Positions 33,288-46,100 of a stretch of 64,000 nucleotides of DNA are shown here, one piece after another. Each line of letters begins with the position of its first letter. The first letter of the stretch is position 1. Position numbers and translations under genes: made by a program. The stretch covers positions 1 to 64,000 of the forward strand of contig QLIY01000176.1 of assembly GCA_003260075.1 (NCBI GenBank), read 5' to 3'. Origin of the DNA: Phallusia mammillata (taxonomy: Eukaryota > Chordata > Ascidiacea > Phlebobranchia > Ascidiidae). The notes beneath the pieces are model-generated. The model ran no database searches and had not been told where the DNA came from. It worked only from the letters and a program-made list of their open reading frames with translations.

Positions 33288-36200
33288 ACAGGCGAGGCTT
33301 GTTGTCGGTGCTGATACAAATAGAAATGGAAAAAACAAGGTCGATGACTAATGTGAAAGATAGCGAGACAAGTAACCGGAGACGTTTGAGACAGATCTTC
33401 GTTTGCGCTGTGCTTGATGAACAAAGCACGCAGCCCTTTGTTTGACTTAACGTCACCGGACCCTAAAAGCTTCTGCGTTGACGCACAGGCGTACACCAAA
33501 CTAGCGCAAGACAATGGGATAAAGAATGATTACAGTCCATGCGCGATCAGTTTTGCACCAGGCATGAAGCGTTCTGTACACAAAGATAAGGACATGTGAC
33601 GCTTGACGTCTGCGCCCTCTGAAGGTCAAACGACAAGGCGCTGCAATATCCGTTTTGGTTCTTCGTGGCGCACCCGTAAGCTACTTAGAAAAAAATCGAA
33701 ATACATTGCCACTCGATATGGATAATCGCTTTCCAGAGAAAGTGATAGGTAAAATTCAATTGCGCCGATAGCCTCTCAGATCACAATGCTGACATCGACT
33801 TCGGCATTTTGTCCAATGGACTGTATAAATAAGCTTGTCTGATGGGATTTAAGATTATCGTAAACCTACTCTTCTGTGCACATGCCTGAATTTCAATCTT
33901 GCGCAAAGAGTCTTGCACACACCGGCCGCACGTCGACGCTGCGAAAAAAAGGTTCCGCCACGGCGTAAGCGGCGCCACCAAAAAACGCGAAAAACGCCGA
34001 CTAACGCCGACTAACTGCCCCGTGGCATCCAGCACCGTAAACAAGAAAGTCTTAAGTTTGCGTCGACGTCTCTGTCTTGGTGCGCAATCCGCGGCGTGTC
34101 TTTATAGGTGAGTTATTGGTAGTTTACGACAGGTGTGGAATCTGTAATGTTTGCTATACTACGAACGTTTTCGTTTCGCGTGATGTGACAGGTTTTACTA
34201 CGAAGACGTGAGCGCACGTTCAACGAGCAATATAAAGGTTGCCTGCTTGAGTCAAACGGGCATCAACAGCTTCAGGCGTTTCACAACAGACGTTGTGCAT
34301 ATCCTAGAAACAATATTAACACTATAATCAAGAGTTAGGGTATGCCGGACAGGTTTCTGCACAATGCATGTATTCGGCATTTTGGTATTTAAAACCTAGA
34401 AAGCTTTGTACGTTTGAAGTATAAGGTGAAGGCGTTTGCGCTGTGTTCGAAACAAATTGCCTGGATTCTATGTAAATTGCCTTTGCAAAAACAACTTTGC
34501 ATTTTGTACGTTTGTTTTGAGACAAGGTGGTAGATGGCCCAAGGCTAGAAATGTTTATCAGGGTTTTACTACCGCTCCAGTTCATTTCGGACAAGTCGGC
34601 CTAATTCACTGGCGAGGCCGTTCAAGCGTGACGTTTGTAATGGTCAGAGCTGGTGGGACGCAAAGCGTGGTGTGTCTCACGCGCAAACAACTAACGTCTG
34701 AAGTGCTGAAGCGTAAAAATCTCCTTGTTTGCGCCACTCCTGTAATAGCGCAGAGCAATAGCAGGAATCACTTTATTCTGCAGCACGGTTGATATCCCAT
34801 TGTTGTTGTTTACACACTAAGAATGAAAGCTACAGTTTGAAGGCACTGTGCCGACGGCAGACTGATTTAGTGATCAGCGAAAAGCGGATTCCGATTCAGC
34901 TGCAAACAGACAAAGAAACGACCTGACAGATGGCGCGCAGGTTTGCTTATTTCATTGTATTCAGTCCAATTCATTCACCCTAATCGGTAGCTGTAAACGA
35001 ACGCAAATTGATGAGACGTATGGGACTCGCAAATTACAAGCCGCATCGATTTATAGCACAAGGTTGACTGCGCTGATTTTTTAAGGGGTTCTTGATCATA
35101 TCAGAATGGCGTTTTTTAGGGTTTCTATAAAGAGCGTGTGGATGCGCGTGCGTAGAACGCGTCAGCCTTTTCGTACGTCATACCTCACGCATCGAAAATC
35201 CAACGGGCAACAAAGGTGCGAGGTTTTAATTTACGCACCGCATGTGAAAGGTGGACCCGATCGGTCAACCGTGACGGCGACATTCAACGTGGTTGTTGGT
35301 TTGTGATGTTAATGAAAAGGTAACTTGTGGGCGATGTGCAATGTTGTTGGCAGAGAGCGAAAGGTTTGCTAAAAAATCTGTATCTTTAGAAATATGGTGT
35401 CCCGAAATTTGTATTAATTAAGGCATGTCGTATATTCTGATTTTATTGAGATTATCTATAAGTTACCTTTTATTGGCATGGTTATTACGTCTTTAACTAT
35501 TGAAATAGTAACAGGGCTATAGTGACCACATCTGGCGTTCTTTTCAGTTCCGTGGACAACAGTTAAATTAGGCTTGTGTGGTCCGAGGTTCCCATGATAC
35601 GAAAATGCTTCATTGAGATAATTAGATCTCGGCCAACGGTCTTACGTCGCGCCGTCAGTACTTTTGTATTGAATTACCGTGTATGAGAGAAACCCAACAG
35701 TGCCCTAAGCATTCTCCCAGTGGCGAACATAATCTTTGAACGTATTTTGCAGCCATGGTAGCCAATTAGGCGGCTTTTAGTGTGGTAGAACTCCGTCCCA
35801 AGACTGTGTATGATAACCTGTTTAACTTTGTGGTGAGATATATAAAGTCAATTGCATGGCGTGGTAAAATGCTTTGCTGGTTCTGTATCGAATTCTATGC
35901 TCGCATATTATTAAGATTGCTGCTCGCGTGCATTCGTTGCATGGTTTATTCATGAGTAAACAGTATCACCTGTCGTTAAGTTAGCTAGGTCTTCTTTGGT
36001 TAGTTTCACTTCTCTACCCTGACAACTGAATTGAATTTGATAGCGGTCTAGTCATGAGGTAACTGGTATCGAATTGTCATCTGAAAATGGGGCATTTCGC
36101 AGAAAACGTTTTGTACCATTGCGATAAGTCGTATTTTTGTTACTAGTGAGTGTAAGTGAATTTTTTAGGGACCAACAAAAATGTGCAATTCGTTCACATG

Positions 36201-39200
36201 GCAGTTTGGATAATACAAAATATTATAACAGCCTGTTACGAAAAACAAATCACCGTATTTATTCCAGCGATACATTTAAAATTCGTGACTTTAAAAAACA
36301 AATCACCGTATATGCCAAGGTTTTATTTAAAATTCGCGACTACTGATTGCAAGCTGCTATGCTTTTTATCGTGCTGTCGCAAGACCAACTGTAACCTGAT
36401 TGATATTGGCGTCAAGGGGCCATGTTTTGCCGATTTATCGATTTCTGGTTTTCTCGGACATTTGTCGACATTGGACTCGCCATTATCCAAACGTAAATCG
36501 CTCCCAATCAAATGATCGATGGATCTTTTCGTTGAATAAATTCGTTGTTCTTTGGTCCTTCGGTCCCAATTATGCCCTTGACATGGAAAAAATTTTTGTT
36601 GTTGGCAAGATCCCGGTTTACCGTCCTAAGTGAGTTAGTGTGTACGAAAACATTCAGTTATTTTTGACCCTGAACTGTCTTGGTTGAATTGAACCGATTT
36701 TTTGACAAACAAAGAATTGTCGAAACGTCATGTTCAACAAATATTTTGGCTGGTTTGTTTCTTGTCAGAAGGTTTTTACAAAACATTATTTAAGTAAACA
36801 TCAGTTTTCGACAATATAGTTGTGATAAAGATAACTGATTGGCATCGATTTTTAACCAGTTTCATTGGTTGCAATAATTTAACGCTTGCAGTTTTCGATT
36901 GATTGAGCCAGTAAGCGCTTTTTCGCATTATTTCATTGAAACAAAGACTAATGTGAATTTTATTGAAATCAAAATACAGCTGTGGCCGCCTTAAGTGTCC
37001 ATTGAATTTGTGTGGGATCCATAACTGGCATTTAGTGTTGCTTTACAAAAAACAAAAAACTACAAATTGTGTACTGTGCGTTGTTGAATTATTTAGTAGG
37101 TCGCGTGGCATTCTAAGCAACTGCAAGAAACACCAGCCGAAACACCAAGCCGCACAAAGTTGTGCCTTGATTTGCTTAGACATGGGTGTGGGTTTTGTCT
37201 GTGAGTGAGGACTAGGTTTATTGTGCATCATGAAAAAGGTTAACCAGAAGTTTCAGGCAATATTTTTGCAAACGTGCGCAGCTTGATGTAATAAAACTGC
37301 AGCACAAAAGTTTTTGAAGATTCCAAGTTGCGTTTATATTTTTAGGCAGTCTAGAAATTTAGCAGTTTATTGTTGGCTCCAGTAGGTTAGTGGACAGCGT
37401 GAGGGTCAGTCTGGATGCTGACTACCCGTCACGCCGTGCGTCACAACGGCTAACGCACGTCATTTGGGACTGCCTTCACTCTGGACGCAGCGTCGCTATC
37501 GCCTTGTGTACACACATGAATATTACATTCGCAGTGTTTTCATATGGAACGTTGTTTACACAATAGATCTCGTACATTGCTTCGACATTCCTTGTATTAC
37601 TGAAACCGTGATTTCACGTGTGTGTTGTCGAGCCGAAAAAACAGGGAGGTTTCGATAATGTTTGTCGAACGCCTAACGTCATTTTACGACGTTTTTTTAC
37701 AAGCCCATGCTCGTGTAGAAAGCAAAAAAACGTCGACCATTGCTTTTATGAAAGTTAGTGTTTATAAAAAGTAGACCCAAGTTAATAAACTGCTGCGATT
37801 TTAGATACAGCCTTCACGTTCCTTCATGGGCTTGTGTATAAATATAGTAAAAAGTTTTTGTAGTTTATCTTGCACTGTGCTGACTTCAAATACAGCTGCT
37901 TGTGCCTAATCAGCGTAATTTGATCTGTTGTCTGCCATTCACATCATTGCAATTAAGCAGCCATTCCGAGCTTGATGAGGATACATGCTGTCCCTTGGCG
38001 GCAATAGCTTTAATGTGAAGTAGCATGGCAAGATAATCCCTCCAATGTGGTCTGTCATCAATCGAATAGAGCCATATGCCGGAACAAGTGGATCTATACG
38101 TCGTCACCTAAAGAACCTTTCTTTCTGAGTACTTACGTCGCTAGTGAATGAAAACGTCCAGAGCACCAACGTTTTCGATAACATCGACATTGTACGCTGG
38201 TGATAGAGAATGTGGTTTGTGTGTTGTTGAGTAGATAACCCAAGAACGCGTGGCAACCTTCTGCTGATAAAACGGCACTAGCTGCGACTAGCGAATCGGT
38301 ATAAGTAAACTGTGGGTATAAACACCTTCGTATCTCGTTAGAAGGCAGATTTCGTTTTACTGAGAGGTTTTTTCTTGCAGTTGATTTACACTTAAGCGAA
38401 GTGAATATCAGGTTGCTACACAGGCGCTGTGTTATTTAGCATCCTTGCATAACTCTGCTTGTGAGTACAGTTCCAAGAACCGCAAAGCGTCCTTGTGTTT
38501 CAGCTGCTGGTGCGGTTGGATATCTTGCGTGTTTGACTCAAGATACGAAAAAACGTCAAATCATTGGTAATTGGATTTCGAGTCAGGGACCATTCGACCT
38601 ATATCCTAACATGAAATCAAAACAGCCCCGCTTTCCCAATATAAATCCTATTTGGACCTCAACCAGCTGCTGGCCAGTTAGAGTCCAAGTATAGCTAATT
38701 TCTTGATCCGAGTGTTGCAGCGGGCGCGTCGCTCCCAGCTTTACTATTAATCAGTCTATGGTGGAGAATGAGTGTCCTCAAACAGTCACCAATACCCGGC
38801 TTAACGCAAAGGATGCAAAACCCTGTGCCTCATTTGACCCCTACTAACCAGGCGCACGCTCCCAATTGAGCTTCACCATGTAGGCCCGTGGCCCGATGAC
38901 GCGATTTGACAGCTGCTCTTTCTAAAACAAGCTACTGGGATCGTGTGTAGGCCAAGATACCGGCGTAATGGAACTGCTCATTAGCACTGCCGAACCCTTG
39001 CGCAACGCGCGTGAAGTAACAGTTGCAGAGCTCTTCGGTACAGAGTGGGCGCAAGGTCTCATTAGCCGCAGTTAGTTACGTTGGACAGTTACTTTGTGCA
39101 GCCGCAATGCAAGAATAGTAGCTCTTGTTCCGACGTTTTGAGGTAACATTATTTAAATGTAGTTAGCTGATAGAATAGCAGAAAATTAAACAAAAGTAAG

Positions 39201-40112
39201 CCTTTAAACCATGCTTGCAGAAGTCTGCAGAGACTGATGAAACAGTTTGGCACAATCCCCACAGCTTTAGTTAACACCGTTGGTAATGTTGGTGGTTCAG
39301 GACACAGGAATAGCAAGCTGACGCCTTATCTCCCAGGAGATTTTTCTGTGACGTATTAGCTTGGTGCTAAACGGGCCGCAGTTGCTTAACCAGCAGCCCT
39401 GTATCTGTTTTGCGTGCTGTTGGTGACAATGAGTTCCAATTCGTTGGGTTGTAAGGTTTAATACAGTTTTTCAACCGTTGGAGCTAGGACCCAAAAGGGT
39501 CTGCTAAATTTATTAGGATTTATGTGCAGACATGTAGCTGGTATGGAACAGCTAACGTTCAAGTCATGGATTCAGACCGTGTGCTGCGATTGACACGTCT
39601 GTTTGTGTGACAGGATTAAACGGTCTGCTGGTACAGTTATTAGCTGCTTAGCAACGATCCACGCAGACGGATTCGCGTGTCTGCAAACTCAGTCTGCGAC
39701 CAAGTGCGGTTATCGAATCTCGGTGGGTCTATGAATTATTTATTGATTGCTTCTTTTGCATGGCACCAGCGTGTAATAGGCCCTCGTGTGAGTGTTACGC
39801 AAGGCGGTAAAGATGAGAGACGACGTTGACCAGCACAAGTTTTTTGTCACCTCAACAAATTTGAGTCTAACGCCCTGTTGTTTCACCACATTGTGTCGAA
39901 TGTTTTAAAGTAATCGTAATACGTTATCAATGTGGTATTTTTATCAAAATCCTATGTTTAACAGCGGTGATTAGTAAAATTCTTGACACTTTGTCAAACA
40001 AGGTTTAAATTCCAGCTTTTTGTTTAGAATCCTATAGACCTTTAATTGTCAGTCCTCTGCTTTGTAAAATGCTTATGTATTTCTGATAAAAAGCATTAAG
40101 TATTGAGAAGCA
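33288..40112. other. Long gene-free region upstream of the Na+/Ca2+ exchanger
   Basis: I found no exon that could be assigned to a known protein over about 6.8 kb. The sequence is richer in CpG than the AT-rich blocks to its left. A near-tandem repeat of about 50-60 bases sits at 36238-36345 (CAAATCACCGTAT..TTTAAAATTCG twice). Non-coding first exons and regulatory sequence of the exchanger gene could lie here, but none can be pinpointed. Confidence 0.5.
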
Positions 40113-43100
40113 GTGGAACATTGCTCGGTCAGTATGCAAACGAACGGTGCAGAATGCCTGGGCCTAACCGGGAAAACGAACAAGACTTCAGGGTTTCAAA
40201 CCATCACAAAGTCGTGGATGTCCCGTATCACGGGTGGCATATGCTTATGTGTGTTCACCTTGGTGTTCCTGGACATGCCCTTGACCACCTTTGCGCAGCG
40301 AAAAAGCCCAGAAGATGACATTGATCGCTGTGATCCGAACATCACTAGCAGACCGCGAGTGTGTGAACGCGGTCTTATGCTTCCAGTGTGGCCACCAGCA
40401 GAAACCGCCCTGCTAACAAACGCCGACATTGCAGCGCGAGCAATCGTGTATCTTTTATCTCTCGTCTTCCTCTTCCTTGGTGTATCCATCATCGCTGATC
40501 GCTTCATGGCGTCCATCGAAGTCATCACTTCTAAGGAGAAAGAAGTCGTCTATAGGCGTTCCGATGGAGAGTTTGCAACCACCACTGTCAGGATTTGGAA
40601 CGAAACCGTTTCCAATCTCACTTTAATGGCTCTCGGTTCCTCGGCACCAGAAATCATGCTCTCGGTGATCGAGGTAATGCGCAAAGGCTTTCACGCCGGA
40701 GATCTTGGTCCTTCTACTATCGTTGGTAGCGCTTCATTCAACCTGTTCATTATCATCGCCATTTGCATGTACGTGATTCCGGACGATGAACATCGTAAGA
40801 TTAAACATCCTCGCGTATTTTTTATTACTGCCGCCTGGAGCATCCTTGCGTACATTTGGCTGTACATTATCCTGGCTGTGAGCTCCAGAGGTATTGTCGA
40901 AATTTGGGAAGGCGTTCTTACCTTTCTGTTCTTTCCCATTCTGGTCGTACTGGCTTGGATTGCCGACCGTCGTCTGCTCGTCTACAAGTACATGCACAAG
41001 CGCTACCGCACCCGCCATAAAAAGATCATCGTCGAGACAGAGGGGGGAGCAGAACCCGAAGATCACAAGAACTCAGACGGTGTTGCCATGGTGAACATGG
41101 GTGACGGAGAGGACGATACGCTACAAGACGAGCACGCGGTACAATTTTTAGATGGCAATGACGTGATTGATCCCGAAAGCAACCGCAAGACGATGATCCG
41201 CCTGATGCGGGAACTGAGGAAAAAGCATCCCGACGCTGACATGAACGAGCTTGCTAAGCTGGCGAGTGCCGAGACATTGAACAAGCAGACCAAGAGCAGG
41301 GCTTTTTATCGAATCCAGGCCACGCGCTTGATGACCGGCGCTGGAAACATCCTTAACAAAGGAAAAAACGAACAAATGAAGTCGGTGAGTGGATTGCAAT
41401 AAGTAGAGTCTGATTTCAGTGTGCATTGTCAACCCAAATTTGTGTAGCGGTTGCATCAATATGGAACCGATATTTATGTTTCATATATCCTCTGACATGT
41501 GATGCAATGTTTTTAGGATGACACGTTGTCAAATGTGCTGGAAGATGTTGATGACTCGGTGGCGAAAGTCTCATTTGATCCTTCCGATTACAAAGTGATG
41601 GAGAATTGCGGATACGCGAAGCTTTTTGTACGTATATCTACCAATTCCAAACCCGACTAAATATCCGCGGGGCTATGAAGCGGTATAAAAGACAAGTGGA
41701 TCGCTATGTAGTTTGCATCACCTCGTCAATTGATCGATAGCTTTAGATGCAAAAGACCTTTTCAGGTGTTTTGGTCTTTAAACAAAAACACCAATGTGTG
41801 CATAATCGATGTTGTAGAAACCTTGCTTCTTTCGGCTTGTATTGCAGGTCGAGATATATGTCAGATTTTGTATTAGTTTCTATTCTATGTGTGTTTTTTT
41901 TAAATACAGCTTTAATATGCAAACTGAAAAACAAATCAGCCACGACAAAGTTTACTTTCTTTAAAAATGATATGTGTTTTCTGAATGGATTATTTTTGAA
42001 CTTGAAGGTCGTGCGAAGCGGAGGAGACTTGAACTCGACCTTGTACGTCGACTTCGCGACTGAGGACGGCACAGCCAACGCCGGATCTGACTTTGAGTTG
42101 ACAGAAGATACGGTGGTGTTCAAACCGGGAGAGACGATTCGCACCATCAAAATTAAAATTCTAGATGACGACATCTTTGAAGAGGACGAGTACTTCCGAG
42201 TAAAACTGTTCAACGTACGCACCGGATCCCCCGATGGCATGTTCGACACCAACGGTGACTCGAAGCAGATCGCCCGTCTCGAGCCTCCCGCCGTCGCTAA
42301 TGTGGTGATCTTGGACGACGACCACGCGGGTGTTTTCTCCTTCCCCGAGCCAAAACAAACGGTAAGTCTTGCTTAGAAGGCTGATGATCCGTTTCAACCC
42401 GCGTCCATGCTCAGATGAATAGTCTTTACTGGCGTGGCGAGGAATTTAAACAAGGGCGGCGGCGAAAACGTGCCCATTGTTGAAGTTAGGTGCAATTCAT
42501 CTCGCTTCGTGTTCTAAATATACCACCTTTGTGTGTGGCAGTATGCGACGGCGTCTGTCGCTCAGGCTCTACAGCTCGAATGTCCACGGCCGCCTTACGC
42601 TACAATGCCTTCCCCTGTTATGATAGGTGTCGATTTAGCGTTGCAAACAAACCAAAGTGCGTCATCGCAATAGCTTGAAAAACCTTGTTGGCATAATCCA
42701 GATGTGGTTTGCAAAAATACCCCAGACGATGAGTAAAATGTAGCTGCACTAATCGTTATCTTGTGTAACCTTCGTGGCCTACATGTTGGGGAAAGTGGTT
42801 TTATATTGATATTTTTTATGTGATGTCTCAATGAAAAAATCATTTTGTATCTGTTACCTTTGCCAAGTACAGATCTTTTGAAACGTTTACTCAATTGCAA
42901 TCGGTTTGGAGTAGTTTAAACATCACCGACAGGGTTTGCGACCGCCTGATTAATATTTTACTTACGATGGCAATCTTTTTTCTAACCTTAGGTAAGCGAG
43001 GGCGTGGGAATCTTGAAGGTGGAAGTGGCAAGAAACTCTGGGGCTCGTGGTAAAGTTCTTGTACCGTATAAAACCGTCCCGGGAACAGCTAAAGGTGGCG

Positions 43101-46100
43101 GAGAGGACTTTGTTGATGCCATTGGTGAGCTGGAATTTGAAAACGACGAAACAACGTAAGTACAGCGTCCGTCCTCACTTGCAATTAAGGCTATTTTCTT
43201 GTGTAGACTATTAAATATACATAAGATGACATATGTTTTTTTAACTGGTTGGTATACTTATCTTGTTTCCTTTCATTTCTCCTTTATTCTTTTCGCTGGT
43301 GCACCTATATAGTGCAACAAATTGCGGTCATGTTTCTTGCAGCTGCTCGAACCCGCAAACGAGGTCAATACATTCACAAGACGCACATACACATAGCTCG
43401 TTAAATAATGCAGACGCCCTGCACCCAAAAATGCAACCAAGTGTAGATTTCGTCTCTGCTCAGAACCATTAGAGTTATCCGGGAGCACAGCCGTGCATAA
43501 TTAATGGTCCGTTTGTCTGCTTCCGGGCCAACGTAGGGAACCATGCGACTCTGATGCGAAACCAACTTGTCTTTGAATTCTAATCAAACGTCTCAGTAAT
43601 TGACTGCAAACTGTCGCATGCTCCATGATCCGACCACGAGGCAAAAAGTCACAAGTCATTTAACTTCGACTAAGAGGTTGCAATTTGGCGCCCTCTGGTC
43701 GACTTCAATAAATAATTTATCTTCTCTATTTTAACGTCACTGCCGCCAAACCACTCCGATTTGATTTCAAGAATTAACTACACGCGCCGCATAATAGCAA
43801 TCGAAATCCAGTTCTCTTTTGTGCAGCTTCGAAGCCTTAATTTGCTCCTCTTGGGGAATGGTTTAAGACTTTAAGTTGAGGCTGTCACATCGTGTGTGCA
43901 TCGATGCTCTTTAGAGCCATCATTTGTCCAATAACGCCGTTAACTAAAATTTAATCACATCTTTTTATTGTGTTAATTTAAAGGGAAAGGGTAAACACTA
44001 CATATAACTTTCACTGACTTGACTCATAACGCTCAATGGTTACAGTGTATTACTTTTTTACATGTAACTGTATTAGCAAACCGTTTTTGCGTTTGACCCT
44101 GAACCGGTGTGTAAATTTACGATCTTAAACACTTGCGTCACAACCAGACGCTTTAGTGAAATATGCGTTTAACAGCGGGACAGAAACGCACCAATTCACG
44201 GTTGCTCGCGTTCCACGCCATTTTAATATCTTCTGTCAATATATTTGTTTAAGTGAAACAATATCTCGCACATTGAGGCGGGTACTTAACCCGGCGATAA
44301 AAATACCCTTGTTTGTGGAGTAAGCTTACTCTGTTTTTGTTTCGTTGAACAATACCTGTTAGTGTTGCAACTATGCCAGCGACTTTACCGTTTGTGCGTT
44401 CTTTTTTTCGGGTAATGGCAGAAAGTGCATCAGCATACAAATCGAGGACGACGAAGAATACGAAAAGAACAAGTCTTTCTCAATCGAACTTTCTACCCCC
44501 CGTCTGGTTGTAGAGACCCTTGAAGGGGAATCAGGTTGGCCATCTTTTCTCACCATCGCCTGTCGTGTGTATCACGTGTGTTGTGCCTGTGTCCTTTTCG
44601 TTGCTAGTGCGTCTGACCACAGGTGTTGGCTGATGCAGGGCTTTCGTCCAAGCTCGCATGCTTTGTTCTGTCATCGTCAGTGAGAGAGTGTGCTGTGAAT
44701 CTGTGAAGTGCGGTTGAGTCGCGATTGCTGCGACTTAGGTCTTGTCAAATGCACGGAGCATCTGCATAGGTGCAAGTCGTAAATGTGTAAGTCTGTAAGC
44801 AATGTAGTTTAGCAACCCCTGCTCTGAAATCCTCACTTAGATTTCGATAATTCTCTTTGGCAACACCATAGCAGAGTTCTGTTAATGTTGGGAAGATTTT
44901 CGTCCTTGGGCGTGGAAGTAATTGCAACCATGTTTTGCGGGGTTTCGTGGCAACGCATTGCTGGCATTATCGCAACGCATTTGTCTCGTCACATAATGCC
45001 AGTTGCTGCGCCGTGGCGTTTGCCAGCTGATAGCACAAATGGTAGACCTTGCTTTTGCTCTTAGTTAATTAACAGCTGTACGCAATCTCCGCGTCCCTCT
45101 ATATTTAGACGAAGTGTGAAAGTGCAGGGTCCTACGCTGCTTTAGGAGCTGGCTATCAACGTCGAGCATCCACTGCTGTTTGTTAGATCACGCTTTTTGC
45201 GTATTTGACGTTTTGTTGCAGAAAAGGTCAATCGAAGCTTTTAACTCACGCTCCAGCTAACATACACAAGCAGCTACCTCTAACAGCCCGTGCCTGTTTT
45301 ACGCATATACACTAGCATGGAGTCAATTTCACGATTTTTCGGAAGTAAAACTGTCTTGAATGACCAAACCTTTGCTGTTGTTGGGTTTTGAACATCGGTT
45401 TCAGTTTCACCACAACAAAGATAACGTTTTACGAATGCCTTTCATGAGGAATTCAGCTTGCGTGAAATGTACGCCGCCGCAGCGTAAATGCCGCGGGCCT
45501 TAGTTGTAGGATCCTTTGTTTGCCATTAAACAAGATCCGCTGAGGTGGACGTGCCCAGACTGCGAGGAGACGCACGGAACGTAATCGAGACCGCGCAAGA
45601 GAGTGTTTGCGTCAAAACCAGAGATAGTGCGCCTAATAATGTGTAAAGCAAGCTTCTCGAGTACTTTTTCTTTATCTCTTCTTTATCCCAATGCTTTCTG
45701 CCTTAGCGTTTTCTATCGGCCGCCTGGCTAATCGCATTGCTCTCTCTGTACCAACCCATAACTATTACCAAAAGTTAACTTCTTCGAGGCCATTCGTGTT
45801 TTATTCTTAAGATTAATTTCTCAAAATAACAAATTTATTTTACCCAAAACGATTGTCGCTGATGCCAATTTTGGCTTTCGAACAGGATCGATATTTCAGT
45901 GCCGATCGTTGACAGCAACCTTTACCACAAACACGCAAAGTTCCGGATTGAGCTCGGCCATCCTTATGTCCCAAACAAGTCGGTTGGTGAGTTTACTCTA
46001 CCTTGGCCTTATTCCTGGTTGCAGGGAGCATATGAAACTCCTGGCGTAAACAAGCATTTTCTGCGGTACTAAATCGATTTATTGGAGTACGAATTCGATT

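Noticed and set aside
33899..34111. Basic 70-codon ORF upstream of the exchanger
   Set aside because: No start context, no splice-compatible neighbours and no similarity that I recognise; basic composition follows from local GC-rich sequence.
41743..42252. A 169-codon minus-strand ORF
   Set aside because: Antisense shadow of the first Calx-beta domain exon of the exchanger.
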